Below, piece by piece: positions 22,433 to 32,774 of a stretch of 64,000 nt of DNA (position 1 is the first letter of the stretch; every line of letters starts with the position of its first letter). The translations under genes were made by a program, and so were the position numbers. Where the stretch lies: the NCBI GenBank assembly GCA_002917075.1, contig NTMA01000005.1, positions 186,001-250,000 on the forward strand. The letters are read 5' to 3'. Under the pieces are notes generated by a model that did no database searches, was not told the DNA's origin, and saw only the letters and a program-made list of their open reading frames with translations. The stretch is from Hawksworthiomyces lignivorus. Taxonomy: Eukaryota > Ascomycota > Sordariomycetes > Ophiostomatales > Ophiostomataceae.

Positions 22433-24054
22433 ATGGCCGACGCTGACCCCGCAGCCGGTGCAGACGCTGCGCGCGATCAAGACATCAACCCCTGGTCGGT
22501 GCAGGGCGGCGTGGGCGCAAACGGAGAAGTGATCGCAATCAACTACGAGGCCATCAGCAGGTGAGGAGATGTCGTATTGTTCAGCGAGCTGCATGTGAGC
22601 CAAGATTTACAGCTCCGCTAACCAATTCCGTCTCACGTGCTAGGAAATGGGCTACGAGCCTCATCGACGATGCCCTCCTCGAGCGCTTTGAGAGGGTCAC
22701 CGGCCACAAGCCGCACCGCTGGCTGCGGCGGGGCCTCTTCTTCAGCCACCGCGACTTCGACCGCATCCTGACCCGCTACGAGCACGGCGAGCCCTTCTTC
22801 CTCTACACCGGCCGCGGGCCCAGCACTGGCAGCTTGCATCTAGGCCACACCATTCCGCTGCAGTTCACCAAGTGGCTGCAGGACGTCTTCGATGTCCCCC
22901 TCGTCTTCATGTTGACGGATGACGAGAAGGCCCTCTTCAAGGACGGCCTGCCCTTTGAGGAGACGATGCAATACGGCTTGGAGAACGCCCGCGACATCAT
23001 CGCCCTGGGCTTCGACCTCAAGAAGACCTTCATCTTCAGCGATCTCAAATACGTTGGCAACCATTTCCTGATGAACGCCTGGGAATTCTCGCGTCTCGTA
23101 ACCTTTAACCAGGTCCGCGGCGCCTTCGGGTTCAACGAGAGGTGAGGCGATCTGTTATTGTGCCTGTCACCTTTACCACGTCTTTGGCACGTCTGAGTCA
23201 TCACGCTTATACTAATTCCATATGTGCAGCACCAACATTGGCAAGGTCTTCTTCCCGTCGGTGCAGTGTGTCGCCGCATTTGCAACCTCGTACCCTGAGC
23301 TCTGGTCCGACACCCCGGCAACTACGCGCTCAAAGGACATTGCCAGCTGGCACTGCCTGATTCCCATGGGCATTGATCAAGATCCCTGTAAGCTGATTGC
23401 CTCGCAACCCCCCTAACCCCTCCTCACTCTCATACTTCTCTCTCTTTTTATTTTGTTTTCTCTTCCAGGCTCTAATTTCTCGAAATAGACTTCCGTCTTC
23501 TCCGGGATAATGCACACCGCATGCGCTACCCTTCGCCCAAGCCGGCACTCATCCACTCCAAGTTCCTGACTGCCCTGCAAGGTGCAGGAGGCAAGATGTC
23601 GTCATCGAATCCCAACTCGGCCATCTTCATGACCGACACGGCGAAGCAGATCAAGAACAAGATCAACAAGCACGCATTCAGCGGCGGCCGTGAGACCCTC
23701 GAGGAGCACCGTGCGCTGGGCGGCAACCCAGACATTGATGTCTCTTACATCTATCTGACTTACTTTGAGGACGACGATGCTAAGATCGCTAAGGTCTACG
23801 AAGATTACAAGAAGGGCGAGCTGCTCACCGGCGACCTCAAGAAGATGGCTATCGAAGTCCTGCAGAAGTACGTCGAAGAGTTCCAAGAGCGCCGGAAGCT
23901 CGTCACAGATGAAGTCTTGGCAGCATACATGACACCACGCAAACTGCAGTGGAACGGCAACCCGAACCCCACGCCGAAGCCAAAACCGGAGCCGAAGGCG
24001 AAGAAGGGCAAGGCAGAGAAAGAATTGCCAGAACGTCCAAAAGAAGAAAAATAG
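22433..24054 (+). CDS. WRS1: Tryptophanyl-tRNA synthetase, cytoplasmic
   Basis: Four exons (22433-22560, 22644-23141, 23230-23387, 23489-24054) with GT-AG introns give 449 residues, normal for the eukaryotic cytosolic enzyme. Class I signatures are present: [16 protein letters not shown] (HIGH-type, HLGH at residues 108-111) and [14 protein letters not shown] (KMSKS-type, residues 297-301). [15 protein letters not shown] and the motif [18 protein letters not shown] are also characteristic. It charges tRNA-Trp with tryptophan using ATP. The C-terminus carries a Lys/Pro-rich extension ([17 protein letters not shown]) after the conserved end. There is no mitochondrial presequence, so cytoplasmic location is expected. 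Confidence 0.95.
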
Positions 24055-24521
24055 ACGAAAATGGGCTTGACGGAGAGCTGTAGTGTACTGTTTTCTTGGG
24101 TGTATGGTGCGCACAAAGCCATATTTTAAAAGCTTCTGGGCTGGGGAAGAGAGGAGTGTTTACATAAGAGCGTAAAGACAATTTTAACGACGGTAATGTC
24201 GATAGAAAGACTAAATCAAAAAAAATTTAACATTAATTGTTCATTAGAATGGCCGGATCCAGAGCGGGAAAGTTGTCTCTGCGGGCTATGATGGCCCGTA
24301 CTCGCATGCCATAGCCGCTGCTGGTCCTTTTTGCCGGGAGGAGAATCCAATATTAAGACATCTTGGCTGTGCAAATTCCATGTTCAAATAGTTCTATGAA
24401 TTGAGGTGGTATACTACATAAAGAGTAGAAGCTGCAATTTTATGTACGATGAATTTTCGGGAAAGAGAAAATGCCATGTGCTGAATAGAATCATAGCGCG
24501 AAAGAAAGGGGAAATTTCAAG
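24055..24521. other. Intergenic stretch between TrpRS and mannanase
   Basis: This 467-bp gap contains the TrpRS 3' end and the mannanase promoter. It is AT-moderate; no RNA gene or repeat was recognised. Confidence 0.4.
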
Positions 24522-25999
24522 ATGAGACCCTTCTCGTGGCCTCTTACCAGCCTGCTCCTTAATTTGGGGTTTTCTGACGACGGTGGCAGCAAGCCAAGTA
24601 CTTTGGGACTGATCCGGAGCGCAAAAGATGCCCAAGTTCCTCCTGCGTATCCCATTGGAGTCACGAACGAGTCCTTTGCCAAACCGGCTGGCCAGCTATT
24701 CGATATCAATGGCACTGTGCGCTACTTTGCAGGTGTGTAAAATAAAGCTGCTCATTAATACGATTGAGGCTGCCCGTCTAATATCATGAACAGGAACAAA
24801 TGCTTGGTGGCTTGGTCACCTCACTAAGAATGAAGACGTAGACACGGCTCTGAAAGAAATTCTTGACGTAAGCCCTCCTCTCTGTGGTTTCTCAATGCGA
24901 AAAACCGCAAGCCTCTGACCTATTTCTCCCAAGACAAAATACAAAGTCATTCGCGTCTGGGGCTTCGGCGACATTGTGGGGCCGCCGTCGACGGCCGATG
25001 CCCCAGATCCCAAGCGGGTCTGGTACCAGCAGCACCCGGTGGCGACGAACACAACCGGCCAGGCGCTGATTAACTACGGGCCCGACGGCCTCCAGCGGCT
25101 CGACTACGTCGTGTCGGCGGCTGAGCGGATGGGCCTGAAGCTGGTGCTGCCCTTTGTGAACAACTGGGGCGACCTAGGCGGCATGGCGGCGTACCAGGAG
25201 GCGTACGGCGCGGCCAACCCGGAGCTGACGTTTTACGACAACAAGCGCTCGCAACAGGTGTACCGCGACTACATTCGCGTTCTCGTAGAGCGGTACCGCG
25301 CGTCGCCGGCCATCTTTGCGTGGCAGCTGTGCAACGAGCCGCGCTGCGAGGGCTGCGACACGGACGTCATCTACCACTGGGCGGCCAACGTGTCGGCCTA
25401 CATCAAGTCGCTCGACCCGCGCCACATGGTGTCGCTGGGCGACGAGGGCTGGTTCGGCAGCGACTCGGGCTACAAGGACGTGGACGGCAGCAGCTCGCTG
25501 GCCTACGAGTCGCACGGCGGCGTCGACTTCTTCGGCAACCTCAACATCTCCACGCTCGACTATGGCACTTTCCACCTGTACCCGAGCCAGTGGGGCTACT
25601 CCTTCGCCTGGGGCGACCACTGGATCAAGCAGCACGCCGACGCGGGCGACAGGGTGAGTTTGGCAGCTGCCTCTCGTTTATATCTTTTTATTTTTTTTTG
25701 TATTTAGTTTTTTTTTTGCACTCTTTGCTAACCCGACCCAGCACAAAAAGCCGGTAATCTTGGAAGAGTACGGCTCGCCCGACCGCATGAACCACTCGAC
25801 CGTGATGCTGCCGTGGCAGCGGACGCTGCTCAACACGAGCATTGCTGCAGACCAGGTGTGGCAGTTCGGGCCCACAAACTTGAGCATGGACAGCACGTCG
25901 TTTGGCGACGAATACAGCGTCTACTTTGACCAGCCGGACTTCACACCCGTGGGCCCGAAGCACGCGCAGGCGATGCTAGATAAGAAAGTCCAAGCATGA
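24522..25999 (+). CDS. Endo-beta-1,4-mannanase, GH5 family
   Basis: Four exons (24522-24732, 24794-24867, 24934-25653, 25742-25999) join to 420 residues. The N-terminus MRPFSWPLTSLLLNLGF resembles a short signal peptide, so secretion is likely though the n-region is atypical. The start TNAWWLGHL, the strand KVIRVWGFGD, the acid/base Glu in FAWQLCNEPRC (Glu about 230) and the nucleophile region VILEEYG (about 341-346) are GH5 subfamily 7 features. FGDIVGP replaces the more usual FND in the first loop. The enzyme cleaves internal beta-1,4-mannosidic bonds of plant mannans and gluco/galactomannans. No cellulose-binding module is attached. Several Asn-x-Ser/Thr sites fit an extracellular glycoprotein. 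Confidence 0.88.
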
Positions 26000-26326
26000 G
26001 GCTTATCTGCTTCTTGTCGGGGACCCATCACATAAGATTATTAAAACATACCACTTTGTTAAAAAGAACGTGCATAACCGCAAGTCGTTATATATGAATT
26101 GTAGACTGCCACGAGACGCTCAGCTGCTTGAGAACAACGCAATCTTGAAGCTTTGAAGAGTGTAAGTGCATATGTGAATATTTATGGATTTATTGACTGC
26201 CTGCCTCCGAAAAAGACTCCTTTTCTCCAATAATGTGAAGAGCGATCCGATGATGCTTGCTGCTCATTACATGAGGGTCCCACAAAAAGCAAAGCACGTT
26301 TTTTCTATTTCGTTTCTGCCAAGATC
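26000..26326. other. Convergent intergenic stretch
   Basis: 327 bp between the tails of the mannanase (rightward) and the F-box gene (leftward). It is AT-rich and shared by both 3' UTRs; no other feature was seen. Confidence 0.4.
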
Positions 26327-27505
26327 TTAGCCAATGTCGCAGATCGGCTCGCCGTCGGCGTCCCACGGCGCGTCGTCTGGCAGGGTCATGTGCTGCCCGG
26401 TCAGCACGTCGAGGCTCGACATGCTGCACGGCCGGATGCCGTTGCACAGCAGGCGGACCTTTTTCGGCGCGGTCATCTGGGCGGCCAGCTGGGCGGCTGC
26501 GTTGACCATGATAGACGGCTGCAAGTTGCTGGCGCGGCCGCCGAAGGGCCCGCAGCGCCGCGCGATAGCGACGTACCGCGGCTTGGTCGGCTTGACCGGC
26601 AGGGCGAGATTGACGACGACCTCGCGCAGGGACGCGAGGCCCGGGTCCGGCGCCCCGGCGCGGCTGCAGTCCGGCAGACGCGGCTGCAGCACGGCGGGGC
26701 AGATCTGCGGCAGGCGCAGGATGAGGCGGCGGAGCTGCGGCAGCAGGTCGGCGATGATGGTGCAGAGGTGGCAGTCCGGGTGTGGCCCGTTCTCGGCGCT
26801 CATGCCGCCGCCACCGTCGGGGGGCGGCGCGACCACGAGCGGCGGCACCAGCGGCGTGCGGCCCAGGTCCAGCTCGAGGACGGTCAGGCGGCTGGCCACC
26901 GGCAGCAGCAGGCCGCGCACGGTGCTAAAGGAGAGGGAGACGTGCGGCGCGAGCGCAGGCGCGAGGCACACCGCGCTGTCGCTGCTGGGCACGCGCACGC
27001 GCACGCGCAGCGCGTGCAGCCGGCGCATGCGGCCGAGTGCGAGGGTGGCCAGCCGGGCCAGGTCGTTGCTCAGCTCGGCTGCCTTCTGGGCCTGCGCCTC
27101 CTTGAAGACGGGGCCCGTCCGATCCCACATCAGGTCCTTTTCCCGCGGCGACAGCGAGTCCCAGTTGTCGTCTTGGGAGCCGTCGTCGCCCAGCTCGAGG
27201 CCCAGGGCCTCGGTGCAGTATTCGAGCGCCACCACGCGGGAGGGCCACTTTGGCAGGAGCTGCAGCGCCCTGCGCGAGAGGCAGACCTCGCGCAGGTAGA
27301 TGGCATGGGCCGCGGCAAACCACTGGCGGCAGACGGTCAGCCGCCGCAGATCCTCGTGGAAAAAGGGTGGGCCCACGTAGTTTAATATGTGGATGAGCAC
27401 TTCCGGCGGCAGTTGCAAGAGTGACATGGCCTGCGATCGGTACGATCTGACAAGGGTTCCACCGAGCGCGTGCGGCTCGGTGCGCACGCTGACAACCATG
27501 GCCAT
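26327..27505 (-). CDS. F-box domain protein
   Basis: Single-exon minus-strand gene, 392 residues from the first ATG at 27505. A start at 27427 (MSLLQLPPEVL) would put the F-box at the very N-terminus as in many relatives. The F-box SLLQLPPEVLIHILNYVGP is followed by LRRLTVCRQWFAAAHAIYLREV. The rest has leucine-rich, weakly repetitive segments (TVRGLLLPVASRLTVLELDL, LLPQLRRLILRLPQI) that suggest a degenerate LRR-like substrate-binding region. The likely role is an SCF ubiquitin-ligase adaptor with unknown substrate. The frame is intact and GC-rich, in contrast to the broken F-box copy at 20.2 kb. Confidence 0.72.
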   Translation of the reverse strand: MAMVVSVRTEPHALGGTLVRSYRSQAMSLLQLPPEVLIHILNYVGPPFFHEDLRRLTVCRQWFAAAHAIYLREVCLSRRALQLLPKWPSRVVALEYCTEALGLELGDDGSQDDNWDSLSPREKDLMWDRTGPVFKEAQAQKAAELSNDLARLATLALGRMRRLHALRVRVRVPSSDSAVCLAPALAPHVSLSFSTVRGLLLPVASRLTVLELDLGRTPLVPPLVVAPPPDGGGGMSAENGPHPDCHLCTIIADLLPQLRRLILRLPQICPAVLQPRLPDCSRAGAPDPGLASLREVVVNLALPVKPTKPRYVAIARRCGPFGGRASNLQPSIMVNAAAQLAAQMTAPKKVRLLCNGIRPCSMSSLDVLTGQHMTLPDDAPWDADGEPICDIG

Positions 27506-28564
27506 CAAGCTGTCAGCTGCCGCAGGTCCTCGTAAATATTTTAGAGTGACCTTCCTTTACAACACGACGGCCCAAGGACAAAAGACAAGTGAAGTGTCTG
27601 GATGTTTCCTTCCGTCCTGGGTCGTATCTCGACTTGTCCCATGTTATAGCTTTTTGGAACGACCGGTGAAGGATTTTCACAAACATGCAGCTGAGGTGCG
27701 GGGTCATTGACTGCTTCTACGAGGAGGGAGGGTCTAAAAAGGAGGGTCGAAGAGGAGGGTGATATGTGGGATACATATCAGCTCCTTCAGAAGCCACCGG
27801 AGGGCTGGATCGGAGCATGGCTGAATACGTGTCCACTACGGAGTACCATCTCTAGCTCGTCTGCATGTCTCACTCAACTGGTGCCATTGTGTCATTCTCT
27901 GTTAGTCATGGACGATAGAGGAGCTTCTAGACGAGCTATGGTAGCATACGTGGCTGTGGACACTGGCGTCACATCAAGGAAGACCACCATCACTGGAGCG
28001 AATGGGGGCAGTAGGTAGATATCAGGTTTCCTGGTGGCAGATAGAGACAGTGGTATTTGTCATCGTAAACTAAACAACTAAAGGCAACATAAGGTTATAA
28101 AATTGTCCTATTAGCTACCTGATGAGGGCCGCCATTCTTAGCATCAAAATAAACAGTACCCTGACGAGCCTAGTATACGATTCTTGCGGAATGGGAACGC
28201 TGCAAATTACGACCTGCTGTCACACAAGGAGAGAAATGAATGCAGCACAAAGAGGATACAAGACACAATGGGGAGTGCCTGCATCAGAGCTACCAATGGG
28301 ACATATGGCCCTGAGCTGAAGAAGCTGATCTCACAGTATGTGAGATTTGTTCCATATCTTGCTTCTATGCGGCTTACACAAAATTGAGTGGATAAAGATC
28401 CAGCTGAGCTCTCGGTACCAAAGCTTTTTTCCACATGAAGCAATATTGCGCATGGCCTAGCACTCTTCAAGTGTGGGACACTTTTGGCCTAGCAATCATG
28501 AACTTACAATGCTTACAGGGACCCAGGACTAGGGCCTCTACCCCGCAAACAGCTGAGGCATCAG

Positions 28565-28615
28565 ACAACCTGCCCCATATCCACCAAGTTACCTGCCCCT
28601 TGCCCCACCCTTCAA
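28565..28615 (+). repeat. Left terminal inverted repeat
   Basis: Left arm of the MITE-like element. It reads acaacctgccccatatcc and onward to cacccttcaa, and pairs with the reverse complement of 29060-29110 with about one mismatch (cccctTgcccc versus ccccAtgcccc). Confidence 0.75.
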
Positions 28616-29059
28616 TAACTACAATTAATATGGAGCAAGGGGCAGGTTGGCTATACGTAAGCATTGTTTAAATATATAAAAACCTCGCATAAATATATAA
28701 AATATTTTGACTTTGAAATTATTTTAAATTCGATTTAAATCTATTCATAATTCTTTTCTATTTCATTTATAATTCATTGTAAATCCATTCAAAATTCATT
28801 TTTTAATTCGTTAAACTCAATTCAATTCTAATTTAATCTTAATACATTTTAAATGTATTTATAATTCATTTAATATTTAATTTAATATTTTATATTTTTT
28901 TACTCGTTTAAACTTTTTTTTTGAAGAAACTTTTTAACATTTCGTTTTTTTAAATAACTTTGTACTAATAATTGAATATATTTAACTTACTTAATCAATC
29001 CTGCCCCATGACTAATCGATTCTGCCCCATTGACTGAATGATTAATCAATCCTGCCCCT

Positions 29060-29110
29060 TTGAAGGGTGGGGCATGGGGCAGGTAACTTGGTGGATATGG
29101 GGCAGGTTGT
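29060..29110 (-). repeat. Right terminal inverted repeat
   Basis: Right arm of the MITE-like element, the reverse complement of 28565-28615. A further, imperfect copy of the ctgcccc motif lies just inside it at 29052-29058. Confidence 0.75.
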
Positions 29111-29455
29111 GTGTAGACTCCAAACAGCTTTTTTAATGCCATTTCGTCTTCTTGTGTACTAAGATCAGTCATGATCACCGTCTTGACAAGTTAGTGCTAC
29201 AGCTTGCACAGAGACTTCAAGGTGATTGCTGGCCTTCCAGTGGAGGCTAGATGATATCGGCAGACACTGGAGGTGGAGGTTCAACCCTTGCCACAACACA
29301 AAATAAAGTACATGTTCAAATTGATTTTCCATGACAATGCCACTTGTCCCAACAATTCCTTTTTGAATTATTACACAACGCTACCTCGCATTTTGAGCAT
29401 CCTGTGATAATAGAATACTTTTGTGGTGGTGCTTTGATAAGTTGATCTTCGTTTA

Positions 29456-29775
29456 GTAGTGCATTTCGTTTTTTGACGAGCAATAAGCACAATATCTGCG
29501 GGAGTCGAGGCGTATTTGCAAGTGCTCCTGTTGATTATTACCTAGTGGCCTGTTGATTTGAAGAGTAACTCCTTGGCCAAACATCTCGAAGATTTGTGAG
29601 TATAGCTGAAGCCAAAAGGTGCTTTGGATTTTGTTAGGATTATCCCAGCCTTGACGTTGAAGAAGATATGTATTTGTGACTGCTGTTTCAAGCAAAAATG
29701 AATATAATAAGGCTTGTTGACCACTTCGTTGTATTCTCCTTTTTGATTGAAATAATGCATGAAGCTGATCACCAA
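29456..29775 (-). pseudogene. piggyBac-like (DDE_Tnp_1_7) transposase C-terminal remnant
   Basis: The minus-strand frame reads NNIGDQLHALFQSKRR, then ALLYSFLLETAVTNTYLLQRQ, then FWLQLYSQIFEMFGQ, and ends with LDSRRYCAYCSSKNE before a stop. The order 'xxDQL... aromatic helix with ETAxxNxYLLxR ... RRYCxYC' is the usual end of piggyBac-type transposases, where the last part is a Cys-rich zinc-binding tail. Only about 105 residues remain, with stops upstream and no start. The assignment rests on pattern memory, so confidence is moderate. Confidence 0.5.
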
Positions 29776-30294
29776 TATTGTTGAGCTACAGCACCTCACC
29801 GCACTGTAGAGCAACAGGTCACAGCAGAGTAAGCACTAATTGACTAGGGCCTTGCAGGACATGCAGGGCCTATAAGGCCCTGTAATATAGTCAAATTTGA
29901 CACCAAACTTATAAATTCAATAACTAACCAACCAGTATAGCCATAGGGACCAATACGGGACTATTGAGAAGAGAATTTTCTACTTCTCGTCGCCAACGTT
30001 GCATGATTGCATGCGAGCAGTCTGTCGCCTAGTTCATATCTTCCGCAGTCTGTGAACTAACACAGTGTGGAAATCCAGTCTGCAGGCGCTCAATCAAAAA
30101 GAGAGAAGGGCACACGACCGGAGAGTGTGACGCGAATCTTATGTCTAAATAGCTAGGCACCAATGGAGCGGTAGCAGATCAAATTAGCACGTGCCGCGCA
30201 ACATGCGGCATACAACTGAGACAACAGCACATTTTGGTTCTTTGTTCTAAATCACAGTATTTGTCTCTTTTTTCAAAGCAGCGGTGGGGTTTAA

Positions 30295-31677
30295 ATGCAG
30301 CCGTCGACGACGCAGGCAGCCCTGCTTACACTTCCAGCAGAGCTGTTGCTGAAGATATGTGGCTATCTGTGTCATCACTGTCAGGCACGGCATTTAGATG
30401 CGGGGCGTCTGTTCGGCGACGACAGACTCCAGCTCACCCCATCTAAGGACGTGCTCTCATATCGAGCAGATTTAGCAGCGCTCTGCCGATCATGCAGACA
30501 CCTTCGACGATTTGCGCAGCCCTTTTTGTATCACAGAGTGCACATTGTTGAGGGCGAGGATGTACCCCTTCTCATTCGGACTCTTGCGGAACGGCCAGAT
30601 TTGGGCTGTCAAGTTGTTGAACTAAACGACGTCCGCCGTGAGGTAGTCCGCCCCATGTTACTGCCGCTGCTGCTGCAACCAGACCGTCTCTCAGGCTCCG
30701 CTGCCGACATGATGGAGGAGTATACACACAAGATTGCAGGGGACATAACACGAGGGGACGACAACTTTTGGCAGAACTGGCCCTTAGAGGAGGGCTTCTT
30801 AGTGGCATTGCTTGTTTGCCTTGCACCAAATCTGCTAGCCGCTCATCTCCGTCTGTCGAGCAACGTGCGGTTCCCCACGACTGGAGAGGCGGCTGGCAAT
30901 GTGCCTCGCCTCACAAAGCTGGTTCTGAGCAGCCATATCTATAATTTCGTGCTAGACCTAGCCAGTCTCTCCAGCCTACCGCAATTATCACAGCTTGCTG
31001 TTCTTGAGATCTATGGCTGCGGCCGGATCAAAGAACTACCTTCGAATTTCGGCACATCTGACCCACGAGACCGTCTAAACAACCCAGCCCCCCTCCAGAA
31101 CCTCGCCGAGCTCATCTTGTTCCAAGCGGATATGACAATTGCATCGTTTCGCGAGCTCCTCAGACATGTCGGGAACGGCTTAACTAAGGTCACAATGCAA
31201 GTCCCTGACAGGCCCAAGACCCTCGAAGACTACGATCGCAACGACAGGCGCCGCGTGAAGCTCGATGCTTTTGTGGACCTTTTGCTGCCCTGGAAATGTT
31301 CTATAAAGGAACTCTCATTCTATATGGACGACCATCTTAATACTGCAATCCATGTCGACGTCAATAAGCTTGCCGAATTCGAAGTGTTAGAAGTTCTGCG
31401 TACCGAATCATCTTTCTTCCCCTTTTATGGAAACCGCAGCGCTCTTGTCTCTGCGCTCCCGCATTCGATACGCGAGTTGAGATTCTTCGGAATGTCTCAT
31501 CATGCTCCATCATTGGAGAGCCTGTTGGCTGCTTTTCAGGCAGGAGAATTCGCCAAGCTTTGCCAGATCACCATCGATGACCAGGGGTGGGAGCCTGGCT
31601 CTGAAGCGGAAATAGAATTGGATCAAGTTGTTCGCAATTTTCGATCTGCTGGAGTTCAATTTACAATTGACTATTAG
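30295..31677 (+). CDS. F-box domain protein
   Basis: Single-exon gene of 460 residues. The N-terminal F-box LLTLPAELLLKICGYLCHH continues into LAALCRSCRHLRRFAQPFLYHRVHI, the classic fungal 'F-box plus falling LRR' start. Downstream Leu-rich segments (LTKLVLSSHIYNFVLDLASL, LQNLAELILFQADMTIASF, LAEFEVLEVLRTESSFF) suggest an LRR-like substrate-recognition fold. A role as SCF adaptor is inferred and the substrate is unknown. It stands alone in an otherwise AT-rich 5-kb stretch beside transposon remnants, yet has no stop or frameshift and so appears under selection. Confidence 0.8.
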   Translation: MQPSTTQAALLTLPAELLLKICGYLCHHCQARHLDAGRLFGDDRLQLTPSKDVLSYRADLAALCRSCRHLRRFAQPFLYHRVHIVEGEDVPLLIRTLAERPDLGCQVVELNDVRREVVRPMLLPLLLQPDRLSGSAADMMEEYTHKIAGDITRGDDNFWQNWPLEEGFLVALLVCLAPNLLAAHLRLSSNVRFPTTGEAAGNVPRLTKLVLSSHIYNFVLDLASLSSLPQLSQLAVLEIYGCGRIKELPSNFGTSDPRDRLNNPAPLQNLAELILFQADMTIASFRELLRHVGNGLTKVTMQVPDRPKTLEDYDRNDRRRVKLDAFVDLLLPWKCSIKELSFYMDDHLNTAIHVDVNKLAEFEVLEVLRTESSFFPFYGNRSALVSALPHSIRELRFFGMSHHAPSLESLLAAFQAGEFAKLCQITIDDQGWEPGSEAEIELDQVVRNFRSAGVQFTIDY

Positions 31678-32774
31678 CACAAGGGCCTTAGCTATTTTAT
31701 TGGAATCGTGTTTATTCTTCCGGTCTTGCGCGTATTGAGCAAAACAGTGAACCAAGAATATAGAACAGTTTAGCAGCGCAATAGTCATGTATTCCAAAGT
31801 GTGAAGTTATTAACAATGTAACTAAATGACTAAGGAACTAAAACAACGCCATCAAGTCCTACTTTGCCTGGACCCTTCTCGACAACTTCGGGTGGGCGCT
31901 CGGGTACACGGCCCGGTTTGGGGTCACCTGGGTCGACTTTGACGACCCCAATCGGACGCGGTATACAAAACGCTCCGCTCTTTTCCTCCAAGATTTTCTC
32001 GCACACCTGATCAAGCCTAAAGCGTAGCCTCGCCGCCAATCTAATAAATTCTGTGATCCTCTCTTTTGGTCTTTTACTTTCGACTCCATCCGAAACAACC
32101 TGCAGTTTCCATATCGCCGTACCTCCCAACACCTAGTGGATCACGCTGCACTCTAGTTCCAGATTGATTCATATCTCGATAAACATAATGATAGACCAAA
32201 TTATAATCTGAAAGCAAAAAAATTGATCATATCTCCCAGTCCTCATTCTCTTGTTTGACCGTGTAAGAGGGATAGAGAAGGTTATGCAGCCATGTCCCTA
32301 GTACTACTTGAAAATGGCATCTGTATCTCAGTTGCCAACTTTGACGCCCATAATTATGTCTATTGGCTCGCAATGAGCATTCTCTTTCAATGAAAGGTAT
32401 TCAACTTTGTACATACTTTATCACAGTGTACAGCGACAGCAATAGGGAAGTTTGTAGCAGTATTAGTGAATGTCTCTAACAGGGCTTTGCTGTTATATGA
32501 TTGGGTGGAGCTGAGGACTTTAAGGCGGTGTGAAGCCTTGTGGGTTTAGTGTGATAGCGCTATCTAAAATACGGCAGAAAAGAGACAATCGACTTTTTTT
32601 AAAGAATAAAAAAAAAGACGGCAAAAAAAAAAAAAAAATTGGCGGTAGGAAATGTAAGACAATCAAATCAACCTTCATTACGAAAGGATATAAACTACAC
32701 AGTTTCCTCTTTTCTCTACACACTAGCTATCGACAACATCAACTGAATAAACGACTATTCCACCCGGCGCAGCG
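31678..32774. other. Intergenic stretch between F-box gene and DBP4
   Basis: About 1.1 kb. A minus-strand frame 31830-32132 (about 100 codons, no ATG at its start) encodes a protein-like string with LAARLRFRLDQVCEKILEEK and a Pro/Gly-rich end. It may be an exon relic of an unknown gene. The rest is AT-rich, with poly-A tracts near 32600-32640 before the helicase promoter. Confidence 0.35.

Larger units (their letters stand above)
28565..29110. mobile_element. Non-autonomous inverted-repeat element (MITE-like)
   Basis: About 51-bp terminal inverted repeats at 28565-28615 and 29060-29110 are almost identical (left arm begins acaacctgccccatatcc; right arm ends ggatatggggcaggttgt). The core is very AT-rich. 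On the right side, subterminal direct repeats of the type atc(a/g)at(c/t)ctgcccc occur at 28994-29007, 29015-29028 and 29045-29058, and ggggcaggtt recurs inside the left end near 28637. No transposase frame is present. A target-site duplication is not evident: flanks are catcag on the left and gtgtag on the right. The core looks RIP-degraded. Confidence 0.7.
27506..30294. other. AT-rich intergenic region with transposon remnants
   Basis: About 2.8 kb with no intact gene. It contains an inverted-repeat element (28565-29110) with an extremely AT-rich core, and a piggyBac-like transposase remnant (29456-29775, minus). The segment 27700-28460 has short frames without recognisable domains. Confidence 0.55.

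Noticed and set aside
26390..27385. 331-codon plus-strand frame over the F-box gene
   Set aside because: Shadow of the F-box gene on the other strand. It lacks an ATG-proximal domain, while the minus-strand frame carries a clear F-box.
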